A stretch of 64,000 nt of DNA from Parus major (lineage: Eukaryota > Chordata > Aves > Passeriformes > Paridae): contig NC_031768.1 in the NCBI RefSeq assembly GCF_001522545.3, forward strand, positions 2,608,938 to 2,672,937. Reading direction: 5' to 3'. The notes under the pieces are model-generated. The model saw only the letters and a program-made list of their open reading frames with translations. It was not told the origin of the DNA and searched no databases. Of the stretch, positions 53,393 to 64,000 are shown piece by piece; position 1 is the first letter of the stretch, and each line of letters opens with the position of its first letter. The position numbers and the translations under genes were made by a program.

Positions 53393-55880
53393 AAGGCCCT
53401 TGGGAGCAAACTTCATATTTAAAGGTTTTAGAGTTTATTTAGTAAAGGAAATTATCTTCACTTGACAATATATTAGATGTAACTACTCGATTTCTTTCTG
53501 TTATTATCTTCCCACATGGAGCTTCTTTTTCTGTCACAATAAATGGCTGGACAACTCTGAATATCCTGCCTAGAAAGCTGCATACTACAGGGCTTTTTGT
53601 ATGTTTGGCCACAGCTTTCCAAATTTTCTGGAGCTGATTAGGAAGGATAAGAATAATTTTTAAAAGCTTTTTTACCTCTAAGGGTGACAGAGATAAAAGC
53701 AAACCTTGGCTTCTCCAGCTTGGATGCCAATCTCCCCAAATTCTTTCTGTTGGCAGTGGAGGGAAAGGGTTTTCTCCAGAGCTCCCTAACCCAGATTCCC
53801 AAAATGGACATTTTAACCTATGCAGAAGTCTTGGAAGAGAAGCTTTCTAACCCAGCACTGGGAGTGAAGTGTCAGTGTTGATGTTTCATTACATGCCCCC
53901 TGGAAAATGTTGGGCAAAGGGAAACAGCTGGCAAACGTCAAGGAAAGGCTAAAATTCAATTCCTTAGTAAGGAACACGGGTGGATTTTCCAAGCAGGCAG
54001 CGCTTGATGGTGCTACAGGAAAGTTTTCTATTTCATCATATTTCAGGGAGGCAGGAAAATGGGGAGAATTGATTCTTGTAAAGGAATTTCGAGGACTACA
54101 GATTCAATTCTCATTTGCTGGCTGTTGTATGAAGCTGGGAAAGAGTTTGCTCCTTTCATGGAGCAATTCCCAAGGATTGATCTCCAGCCTGAGCTCCTGT
54201 GTTCCCATTGCAAAGATCATGACAATGTTTGAGAGTAAACCACAGCCTGGAAAGCCATAAGGGCCCTGAATGGAAGGAAAATGGAATATATGCACGAGCT
54301 TGATTTAGCTCTAAAATGCAGATTATTAAAAGTGCATTCTCGATGACACAATCCAAGTGACATTTAATGAAAAATGGGATATTTTGAAATGGAAGGATTA
54401 GAAAATATCTCAGTGACAGCAATGAAAACAAGACACCAAACTGCCCTGCATATGAGGATCATATATCACTAAAATAGATGATGATGATAGGACTAAAGGA
54501 CTAATTTTATTTTAGAAGGTGAACAAAGGAAGAAATAACTAATGGTTATGTGACACAGTTTGATGGTCTTCTTATTTTTATTTATTTATTTTTTTTAAGT
54601 CAGCAGGAAAGTGTCACAAAAATGACACACCCAAAACCCCCTCACAAAATGTGGTGGCTGCATTTTGTTTCTAGGGACCTTTTTCTCAGTGGCTGAATCA
54701 GTGTTTTGGTAATAACCAACAGAGGAAGACTCCCAGGGATCTGAGGTCCTCTTGATATCTCTTGTCAGGGAAGCTTGGGGAAATTTTCCAGGCTCTTTCT
54801 GTCTATTCCTCCAGAGGGAGGGAGTGTCAGGCATTTATTTGTCTTTAATTTCTATTTCTGGGAAAATTCCATATCTGTCTGTCCATGTAAATCTCTCCTT
54901 GTATCCATTTGTTTGTGCCCATATGCATATTACACTTCTCCTAATAAAACCAGGTACAAGATGCTGTTAATTCAACAATTTGGAACACTGAAATCAAATA
55001 AAACGGATATATTAATATTACTGCTCATGGCAAGCAAGAGCATATGCTGAATTTTATGCCCATTTTATTAGGCTCAGCGGGTTCCTTGATACATTTGGAG
55101 CTGTAACTTAACAGATCAGTTTTATTTACATTTTGTGGGCACTGATTCAATTGCAGGAGCTGCTCTGCTGAACACCATGAGGTGCTTGGGGGCAAGGTTT
55201 GGTTTGGATCTCTATTTGTGTATCCTTAGTGCCGGCGTGGCGCTTCAACAGCTCGGCTTGTGTGAGCGACAGATTTCACTCAGTCCCAGCTAGAAGAGAT
55301 AAAACCTCTGCTTTCCTTCAGAAATACTTCTTGCTATGAGCTGGCACTGTCAGAACCCTGGGCTCTTCAAGCACTGAGTTGTTGCAGCACCGTGAAGGAA
55401 AGGGGGATCAGGCTGTTTGAATGCTCATGCTTGAGAGGGAAGGAGAAATTCTGGATTTTCCTGATGTAACATCCCCTTGTCAGTGAGTGCCAGTCCCACG
55501 GAGCTGTATTGTCTGCTGGCTCTGCAGCCTGAGACTCAGTGCTATTTCTGAGCTGCCTTCAAACCCCTCAAAGGAACACAAAAACCTCTCCTTGTGCCTG
55601 AGCAGTCTTTGGGAATTCAATGAAAGGATCACCCCAGGGCATTTCTGACTGAAGGCAGTGAGAGCAGCTCCTGTGGATGTGCTCTCTGAGCAGTTAATGC
55701 CTCTTTGGCACATCCCCGAGGGCTTTTTGTGGCACAAATACAGAGCTCTGCACCTCTGGTCCCACATCTGCCAGGAGATGGATCCTGTGTTTGTGCTGGG
55801 CAGCTGTGATCCCTCTTTGCCCTTCCCCTTCTGCTCAGAGCTGCCTCCACTGCAAATAAAACCTTCCTGGTTGGAAAACT
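53393..55880. other. Intron, unique sequence
   Basis: No gene recognised. A CpG-containing stretch at about 55228-55275 stands out. A T-rich tract lies near 54575-54597. Confidence 0.4.
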
Positions 55881-55991
55881 TCATAGAATCATGGAATGGT
55901 TTGGGTTGGGACACCTTCCACTAAATCAGGGAGCTCCAAGCTCTGTCCAACTTGGCCTTGGGCACTTCCAGCAGCCACAGATTCTCTGGGT
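55881..55991 (-). mobile_element. CR1 LINE 3' fragment with internal deletion
   Basis: TCATAGAATCATGGAATGGT and TTGGGTTGGG jump directly to ACACCTTCCACTAAATCAGG, so about 45 bp normally found between them are missing. It continues through CCAACTTGGCCTTGGGCACT to CACAGATTCTCTGGG. Confidence 0.8.
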
Positions 55992-58113
55992 GTTTGTTTG
56001 AACTGAGCCCAGAGAAGAATTGCTGTTCATGCCCTAATAATGAAAAGCAGAATTTAGCTTTTGAACTGTTTACTGGTGTTTCTCAGTCCTAACTTAGAGG
56101 TCAAATGGCCACCAGGCTGCTTTTGATCCAGTGGAGGGGTGGGAGAGCCCCAAAATCCAAACAGCACACGAAGTGTAGAACCAGATTTTGTACTAGAACA
56201 GCAGTTTTTCTCGTCAGCCTTAAAAACCCCACTTTCCAGTGGGAAATACATGGGGAGAAAGTACCATTTTCATAGGAATAATTCAATTCTCCCAGTTCCC
56301 TATGTTTCCAGGTGAGGTGATGTGTAGCTGCTGCTGAGGGTAAAGCAGGGCAGAGCATTCCTTATTTGTGAGCAGAATAATGGGATTGGGCTCAAGAAAT
56401 CAGCACTGCCTTGGCTTCCTGTCCTGGCTGTGCAGATGAGACAAGGATTCCTCTCAGGATAAACTGGGATATTTACACTTTTTGGGGAGCTGGCAATGAG
56501 CACTAAAGTGGCCTGAGGTATTTCTGCTAGCAGCCTCAGTTTACCTGATGTGTCTGAAAGACAACTCTACTTCTACTCCAGGCACAGAATCTGTTCCCAG
56601 CTTTTCCCTAAATATCTTTTGGGTTCTCCAGCAAGTTTCATTAGCAGATATATTTGACTCTTGCACATGACCATTGATACCAGGGCTTTGTTGGCCCTCA
56701 AACACAGGTTGCTGCAGTGACCTACAGCTCTTTTGGAAATAAAAACCCACATTTGCACCTCAGGCAGCAACAGTCTCACCCTGAACTCCTTTGGAAAGGT
56801 AAAACTAATGTTTCTGAGGAGCTGAAATAACGTGGCAGTGCCTTTAAACAGCAACAAAATTAAATAAATTGAATTCTTATTGCCAAACATTCTTGGTAAA
56901 TTGGCTATTTTCTTTTTGCCCACAAACAGCTAAAAGAGGATTATTAAATCTAAGGAATACAAATGGTAAGTAATATGAAGAGCTTGAATCAGACCCAGAT
57001 TTAAAGCTGGAAATAATTCTGTCCCTAATCCACTCTGTGGTGCCCTGTGGTAAGATTGGTTGTCATGTCAAAATCTAACACTCTGCTTTCATCCTCCTTG
57101 GAGAGCAGGACAAATTGGCCAGGGCACACTTTCACTGCATTTGGACTTCTCATTGCACTCCTGGTTGGCTTTTAGAGGAGCATTCCAAATGTTCTTATCA
57201 TTATCACCTGAAAAGGTGTCTTCTCTCTGTATAAATGCTAAATGGAAATGGAAGTTCAGGTTGCTTATGGAATACACAATTTTTTTATTGACTTTTTAAA
57301 AAATTTATTTTACTCTTGCACCTTTACCTAAAGCTCAAGGTGCTCTCAAAAGCTTCAAACTGTAGGCTCTTTAGTCTTTTGTTTCTATTTATGTCTCTTT
57401 CTGTTGGCTTTAATCAGTGAATTTCTTGGCTTGGAAAACTTTCACACATAGCAACACCTTCAAAAATTCAAAATATATTGATATAGAGATGCGTGGAAGG
57501 CATTTGGGTACTGAAATCCTCTTGAAATATTTTTAAACAACCTTGGAAATGTGTTTATAACATATCATCTCTGTAGCAACGTTCTTTAAAGACAAATTTG
57601 TGGATTTACCTCTTCTTACACCTACTGGTATGGAAATGGATTAACTGGGAGAGACTGGGAGGCGCTGGCAATGAAACTACTGATACCAAATTCAGATTCC
57701 CTATGAAATCTGGTGATTTATTTTTTTTTTCAGCCAGCTGAAAATAAAAGGTATGGCCTGGGACTGCTGCAGTGATTCATTGATTGACCTCTCCAGAGCT
57801 GGGTGGCAGCTGCTCCAGCAAATGTCGATAGCTGGGAGGGCTTTAGACAGTCCCTGCTGTCCCTGGTCACCCTGGCCAGGCTTTCATTTTGTGCTAATTG
57901 GTGAAACTGGCTTGGGACCAGCTGGAGAATCAGTCAATGGAAGAAGTGGGTCAGATACCTTTGATTAGTTCTTGAAGCAGAGAGGAATTTCTCCCAGGTT
58001 TTCTGGCTGCTCCCTGCAGTCCTGCTTATGGTTGGTGGTTGACAGGGAGGAAATCATTTCCCTGGGTCTGTAACTGCAGTGTAAAACAGGCAGAAAGTCT
58101 GGAATGTCTGCAG
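55992..58113. other. Intron, unique sequence
   Basis: No gene or repeat recognised. Confidence 0.4.
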
Positions 58114-58430
58114 GAATCACAGAATGGGTTGGAAGGGACCTTAAAGATGATCCAGTCCCACTCCCTGCCATGGGCAGGGACACCTTCCACTATTCCAGGG
58201 TGCTCCAAGTCCTGCCCAGCCTGGCCTTGGACACTTCCAGGGATGAGGAGTCCACAACTTCTCTGGGGAATCTGTTCCAGTGCCCCTCTACCCTCACAGC
58301 AAAGAATTTCTTCCTAATATCCCATCTAACTCTACTCCCTTTCAGTGTGAAGCCATTCCCCCTTGTCCTGTCACTCCATCCCCTGGAAATAATCTCTCTC
58401 CATCTTTCTTGTTGCTCCCTTCAGGTACCA
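58114..58430 (-). mobile_element. CR1 LINE fragment, 3' end
   Basis: GAATCACAGAATGGGTTGGA, AGGGACCTTAAAGATGATCC, ATGGGCAGGGACACCTTCCA, TTCCTAATATCCCATCTAAC, GTGAAGCCATTCCCCCTTGT and CTCCCTTCAGGTACCA appear in CR1 order. A typical diverged copy, useful as a contrast to the identical-core copies. Confidence 0.88.
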
Positions 58431-59558
58431 AAGCGAGTTAATAATCAATAAAGGGCATAAGAAATAAAATTCCAATACTTTTCCGCTAAATTATCTCCTG
58501 CTCTGAGTTGCATAAGTGGTTTTAGTTTCTCTGATCCTGTGCCCTGGGGCAGGGACTGCATTTTCAATTTCTGCAGAGAGCACAGAACATCACAGTTCTT
58601 ACCAGACAGCTTTACAAACAAGTGATGTCGCTGCTTGGGTTTCTGTCAAAACTGTGAGAGCATGAACAGCTCAGGATGGGGAGTTCACTTCAGACACTGC
58701 TCTTAAAAATAGATGTGGATTCCTTGGGGATGCCTTTCCCAAGATTTCTGGTCCAGCTGTGAGGGAATTGCTAATCCTGGTCTGCCACAGAGTTAAGTCA
58801 GGCAGATGATCCCAGGAGGGACCTGAAGGACCTGGATGGGCGAAGGGAGGGATGAACCTTCCCAGGAGGATCCACAAAACCCTGCAGGCTGAGCTGCCTT
58901 TGCTGCCACTGGAAGGGAAAGGCTGGCTCTGCTTAGTCCAGACTAAGTGCTTGAGTAATTATCAGCTCGTTAATTGATGGTGGGGTAGGCTGAGCCTGCT
59001 GATTATTCCCTTAAAGCCTGCAGCGCTTGGAGAGCCCCTGAGGATGATCAGAACATCTTGGAGCATCCTGTTTGCCCAAGACAAGCCTTTCCCACTCTCT
59101 GTCAGACCCATCACCTGATCAGGCAGGTTTTGTGCCCTTCCAGGCTGTTTTTCACCACGGGCCAGGTCTAACCCAGCGGGTTTAAAACAGGGAATGCTGG
59201 CAGGAGTCATGGCCACAACAGGGAATGCACTGCAGATGCATCCCGAGGCTCCAGTGCAATGATCCACCCACAGCAGCTCAGCCCGTTGCAGGATGAGGAT
59301 TTTAAAGTTTGTCCTGGAGTACTGGAGGCAAAAAAGGAAAAAAAAAAAAAAAAGCCTGTAATGGCTAATTAAATAAAAAATATATTGATGGCTTATTCCT
59401 GATAACCAGAGCTGTGATCTTACATGACCTTCATTTCTCCAGAAAGGAACTGCTTCTACCCAGGAGGATTAATTTCAGATGGAAGTTATACAATGAAATG
59501 AGCAATTACAAATAGAAAAATAAATAGCCTTAATAAATTGGTGTGTTCCTACACATAA
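58431..59558. other. Intron, unique sequence
   Basis: A poly-A tract lies at 59337-59354. No gene recognised. Confidence 0.4.
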
Positions 59559-59676
59559 ATCATGGAATCATGGAATGGTTTGGTTTGGAAAAACCCTAAA
59601 CTTCATCCTGTTCTATCCCAGGAACATCTTCCACTGGCCCATGTTGCTCCAAGCCCCATCCAACCTGGCCTTTTCT
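59559..59676 (-). mobile_element. CR1 LINE 3' fragment
   Basis: AATCATGGAATCATGGAATG, GTTTGGTTTGGAAAAACCCT, CATCTTCCACTGGCCCATGT, CCAAGCCCCATCCAACCTGG. Truncated after about 115 bp. Confidence 0.8.
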
Positions 59677-59769
59677 GTCTCACATCCTTCCATCTACTTC
59701 TACAACTGACAATTATTATTTTATTTTTATTTTTTTCTGGGAGCAGAGTCAATTTTCAAATATCTGAAA

Positions 59770-59960
59770 TAGCCCTGGTTTGAATGGACCTTAAAAGACC
59801 CCATTTTGTGGGGAAGGGAACCCACTGAGATTATTTACCACCCTGTCCATTCACCTCTGGAAAATCTCCAGCAATGGGCACAGGGGATGTCCCTGGGGAT
59901 GTTTTTCCAGTGACTGGTTATTCTTACTGTAAAAAATTGTCTTTTTTAAGCCAAAATGAT
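59770..59960 (-). mobile_element. Possible old CR1 relic
   Basis: TTGAATGGACCTTAAAAGAC at the left and CCAGTGACTGGTTATTCTTA, CTGTAAAAAATTGTC at the right have CR1-like order but are strongly diverged. Confidence 0.35.
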
Positions 59961-61924
59961 GTTGAGATTTTTCAATTCTGCTCCTGTTTTCAACAACCAA
60001 TGCAACGAGGTGCTCAAGATCCATTGCAGCAGGAACATTTGTTTGTTGGCTGGAAAGATTATTAGTTCTAAACTTATCTTTTAGACTATTTTATTAGGAA
60101 TTAGGTCAGGTAACACAGTTTAAAACAACAAAATTGTGATGGAGGAAATACCATTAAGCATCACACAAGCAGGTGGATTTATGCTACGATCTGTTCCCGA
60201 GGGATTAAGGTTTCACATGAAAGCTGGAATACCAAAATCCAGCCTGCACTTGGCTATTTTAGCCTAGAGGAAAACACAAATGCATTTTCAAAGAGGAACA
60301 CCAGGTGCCCAGAGCCATTCCAGGTGTCCTGTGAAATGTTGTGGGTTTCATTTCATGAATGCTGAATACTTCAATTTGCTTTTTCTTTTTTTAAAGTAAT
60401 GGATTATTAGCAAAATTCCACTTTTTTTTTTTTCTTTTCTTGGTGCTTTTTACTCCTTGTGTGCATTTTGTGCCATATTGCTGAAGGGTTTTTTTTGAAC
60501 TTGCCTGGTTTGTTGGCAGGATTGAAATAATCCCTCAGCAAAGGTGTCCAAAACATCCCTGACCCAAACTACTGCCAGTACTGCAGATAGCACAGGGTTG
60601 GAGACACAATTTTTTTGTCTTGCAGGGGAAATTTTGGCCTTCCAGAAGTAAATTATCTGTAGCTCTGCTGAGGAATACCTGATCCAAGGTAACCATTCAT
60701 ATGAGAATGTGCTTTGATTTTTTATAAATTTATTTACACAAAATACCATTTTCTCTGTTAATTCCCAGATTATAGCTCTGAATTTGTAATATAAAGTATG
60801 ATGGATTTTGACTTTTTTTGTGCACTGACTTCAGCACCAGTGGTTAGAAACCTGCTCCTGAGCTCCAAAATTCCCTGTGGGAAGAGAGGCTTTTGATAGA
60901 CCTGTAGTTCTTTTTTTATAGGCCTTGCAACAGCTCCTGAAGAACCTTTGATTTAAGCAGCACCTTTTATCTGCTGTGTTAATTCTGCTTAAGAGAATGT
61001 TTATTTTTCACGTTTTTTCTGGGATTTATTTTTTCTTTCCAAAAGGACTTGAGGTTTTTTGCTTGCTACCGACGTCAACAGGACATTCTGTTTTCTTTGG
61101 AAAACCTGGAATTGTTGTGATGGCAGAAGAGAGGATTCTCTTGGCCTTTTCACCTCCAGTCTTGTCTGTGGTGTGACAAGGAGCTCTCAGCAAGAGAACC
61201 AAGGAGAAGACACAGAGAGAAGAGGTTTGAGGCATTAAATTCTGAGTGGTGGTGGGAGATGTGGCTCCCTCCTGTGCGAAAAACACTGGAAGAGGAAAGA
61301 GGTGATGATTCAGTTTGTGTGTTCCAGCTGAGGGCAAAATCCATCCTGAACCAACTGGGATTTCTGCACTTGTCCTTCGGAAAGAGTGTGGGCACATGGT
61401 GGAGCTCAGTGGGCTCCCTTGGTGCAGGAGGGAACACACAGATGGAAAACCATGGGAGAAGGTTGTTTTTCTTCAGGAAGCTGAGCTGGTGGAGCACTGG
61501 GGCCATCCTGCCCAGCCACCCTGTGAAATGAGTAATTCCACCCCAGGAGCAGAACGAGGTGTGGTGGGAAGGAAAGAAGGAAGGAAGGCACTTGTGCACC
61601 TTGTTGGGCTCTGTGAAGGAGCATGGTGGGGTTTCAGGCTGAGCAAAGTGTGTGTGCACCGAAATTCCTATGAATTCTCTGGGAAGAGATGGAGCCCCTT
61701 GGGAGATGTCACATCAACAGCCATCAGCTCCCAGAATCACAGACTCTGCCACACGGCTTGTGTGGGGCTCGTTTGCACTGCTGAGGAATACTGACAGCCC
61801 TAAATGCTGTCACAGACCTTCCAGGGAAGTTTAAGAGTAAAGCTGCACAGACTTGGAGCTGGAAGAATTGACTGTTCCTAAACATGTTTGAGAGAAGCAG
61901 GACCTGCAGAACCAGGAGGGATAT
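59961..61924. other. Intron, unique sequence
   Basis: No gene recognised. T-rich tract at about 60419-60435. Open frames over 61026-61800 overlap on both strands and show no family resemblance. Confidence 0.4.
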
Positions 61925-61926
61925 AA

Positions 61927-62690
61927 TGGAATCATAGCATGGTTTGGGTTGGAAGAACCTCAAAGATCATCCCATGGGCAGGGACACCTCCCACTGTCCC
62001 AGGAGCTCCCAATGTCCAGCCTGGCCTTGGGCACTGCCAGGGATCCAGGGGCAGCCCCAGCTGCTCTGGCAATTCCATCCCAGCCCCTGCCCACCCTGCC
62101 AGGGAACAATCCCTGCCCAAGATGCCAAGATCCAGCCCTGCCCTCTGCCCCTGGCAGCCATTCCCTGGCTCCTGGCCCTGCAGCCCTTGGCAATTGTCTC
62201 TCTCCAGCTTTCCTGGGGCTCCTTCAGGCCCTGCAAGGCCACCCTGAGCTCAGCCCAAAGCTTCTCCTGGCCAGGCTGAACAATGGCAGCTGGGCCAGCC
62301 TTTCCTGCCAGCAGAGCTGCTCCATCCCTCTGCTCATCCTGGAGCCTCCTCTGGGCTCTCTCCAGCAGCTCCAGCTGCTCCCTGGGCTGGTCCCAGGGCT
62401 GGGGCAGCTCTGCAGGTGGGGTCTCACCTGAGCAGGGCACAGGGGCTCCCTGGGCTGGTCCCAGGGCTGGGGCAGCTCTGCAGGTGGGGTCTCACCTGAG
62501 CAGGGCACAGGGACACAATCCCAATTCCTTTCCTGATCCCCACCCTGGAGCTCAGCCCAGGGCGTGGGGTGTTCTGGGGCAGGTCCAGCTCTCACCCACC
62601 AGCACCCCCAAGTCCTTCTCCATCTCCATATGGGAGGGATTGGATGGGATGTGCCTGCAGACTTGTCAGAGGAGGCTTGCAAGGCATCGT
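61927..62690 (-). mobile_element. CR1 LINE fragment, longest copy (core copy D)
   Basis: About 760 bp. Starts AATCATAGCATGGTTTGGGT; the 154-bp core lies at about 61970-62123, followed by the long-group block out to the CTGCTCATCCTGGAGCCTCC region. It then continues through a 68-bp tandem duplication to CCAGCTCTCACCCACCAGCA and CCCCCAAGTCCTTCTCCATC, which belong to the end of the CR1 second open frame. No intact reverse transcriptase remains. Confidence 0.88.
62377..62512. repeat. Perfect 68-bp tandem duplication within CR1
   Basis: Two identical adjacent units, 62377-62444 and 62445-62512, each starting GCTCCCTGGGCTGGTCCCAG and ending GAGCAGGGCACAGGG. No differences by eye, so it arose recently. 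Confidence 0.95.
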
Positions 62691-62949
62691 TCTCCCATTC
62701 TCTGCTGCTCCTGGTTTTATCCCCTGCATCTGCATTTGCATAAGCACCAAGTCAGAACAGAAGTTGACAGAAGTTGAAAGTCTCTCAGACAGCAGTGATT
62801 TGAAGTGCTGCCTGTACAACTTTACTGAAATATGCATGGAAGGAATTTCAGCTAATACATTATGAATTTTGGTAATGCCATGTCTCTGGCAATCTCAGAT
62901 ACAGATCATGAGCATGAATATTTAGAAAATATTCACACAGTGAGGGCTT
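62691..62949. other. Intron spacer between CR1 copies
   Basis: Unique sequence, nothing recognised. Confidence 0.4.
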
Positions 62950-63232
62950 GGGCTCTGCTGCCAGGGAACAGGGACAGGAGGAGAGCTCAGGCCTCAGGCT
63001 GGGCCAGGGGAGGCTCAGGGTGGGCAGCAGCAGGAATTTGCCCATGGAAAGGGAGCTCAGGCCTTGGCAGGGGCTGCCCAGGGAGCTTTGCAGTGCCCAT
63101 CCCTGGAGGTGTCACCTGGACGTGGCACTCAGGGCTCTGGGCTGGGGACAAGGTGGGGACAGGTCACAGCTGAGACTCCATGGGCTGGGAGGGCTTTTCC
63201 ACCCTCAGGAATTCTTGGATTCTGTGACAATT
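62950..63232 (+). mobile_element. CR1 LINE 3' fragment, second subfamily
   Basis: Opens GGCTCTGCTGCCAGGGAACA (identical to 32801-32873 for 73 bases), then GCAGCAGCAGGAATTTGCCC, GGGGCTGCCCAGGGAGCTTT, CACCTGGACGTGGCACTCAG, and ends CTTTTCCACCCTCAGGAATT, CTTGGATTCTGTG. Confidence 0.88.
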
Positions 63233-64000
63233 TGTTGTGTGTGTCTGTCTGAACCTGCCTGTGCACACACCTGTGTGTCACATGAATGAGATTCTATTTT
63301 TTTGTAATCACTCCAGGGTTTGGGTTTGTGATCACAGAAGATTTTGTCTTGATGCATGTAGGATATAAAAATATTTCTGTCAATTTTTCCTTTTATCCCT
63401 TCTGTTCATGTTTAGTGACTCTTTGTTCCTAATGCATTTAGGGAATAGAAACAAATGATTTCATGAGCTATTTATAGGAAAAACCTTTAAAATAATATTT
63501 AAGTGGGATTTTTAATGGAAGATTTTATTTATGTTCTAAAACTGGAATAAATAATTACATGCTGTACAGAGCAACAATTCCTTTCTGTCATGTTTTTACA
63601 GTCTTCATAAGATCCATATCTTTTAAAAATTTGAGTGATAACTTTCCTGTGGTGCCTTCCATCAAGACTAGTTAGAACATATATTAAAATGACAGTTCAT
63701 TAGGGTGTTGCCAATGTAGCTGCAAAGCTTTCTATCATTTTCTGAACTGTTATTGCTTATATAATAAAGCTACCAGCAAATAATAATCTTCATGTCACAT
63801 GCAGCTCTTGGGATGGATTTATTGAGGTGAATATAAAATAATGTGAAGTAATGATTACAGGAAGGAAAAGCAAGGAGTTACCTCATCAGTCTTCTACACC
63901 ACTAAAGATGAAATGACTGCTGCAATAATATAATACTGTGACAATTTTGTCACTTTATTCTCAAGATGGTGCTAAAGGACTGTGATCCATTTAAATTTTG
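63233..64000. other. Intron, unique AT-rich sequence
   Basis: No exon or repeat recognised up to the window edge. Confidence 0.4.

Overview
This window is vertebrate nuclear DNA, almost certainly from a bird and plausibly a songbird. The evidence is one coding exon of the potassium channel gene KCNJ6 (GIRK2), more than 25 fragments of the avian CR1 LINE (short, 5'-truncated, in both orientations, with typical CR1 3' ends), and a solo retroviral LTR of avian type. There are no bacterial-style operons, CRISPR arrays, tRNA or rRNA genes that I can see, and two runs of N show it is a draft assembly.

The only confidently recognised gene segment is the large central exon of KCNJ6 on the minus strand (12438-13358). 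It encodes the cytoplasmic N-terminus, both membrane helices, the pore loop with its potassium filter and most of the cytoplasmic beta-domain. It has clear splice sites on both sides. The first coding exon (expected at higher coordinates) and the C-terminal exon (expected at lower coordinates) were not found. The rest of the window is therefore best read as the two flanking introns: 1-12437 downstream and 13359-64000 upstream, the latter reaching at least part-way to the preceding exon.

Region by region: 1-12.4 kb is mostly unique AT-rich intron with one CR1 fragment, a 35-bp minisatellite and an AT-rich block. 12.4-13.4 kb is the exon. 13.4-29.7 kb is intron with scattered CR1 fragments and a solo LTR at about 26 kb. 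29.7-34.6 kb is CR1-dense and contains a 455-base gap. 34.6-44.9 kb holds a polypyrimidine tract, CR1 fragments, two related heptamer microsatellites (one interrupted by a 100-base gap) and a CR1 mosaic. 45-64 kb is again CR1-rich.

The most unusual signal is in the CR1 repeats. Seven copies spread over 60 kb share a 154-bp core that is identical or nearly so, four of them share a block of about 350 bp, yet their 3' tails and outer flanks are clearly diverged. A second group of three copies repeats this pattern. Gene conversion, very recent subfamily mosaicism or assembly homogenisation could explain it. I do not see a new multi-gene system here.
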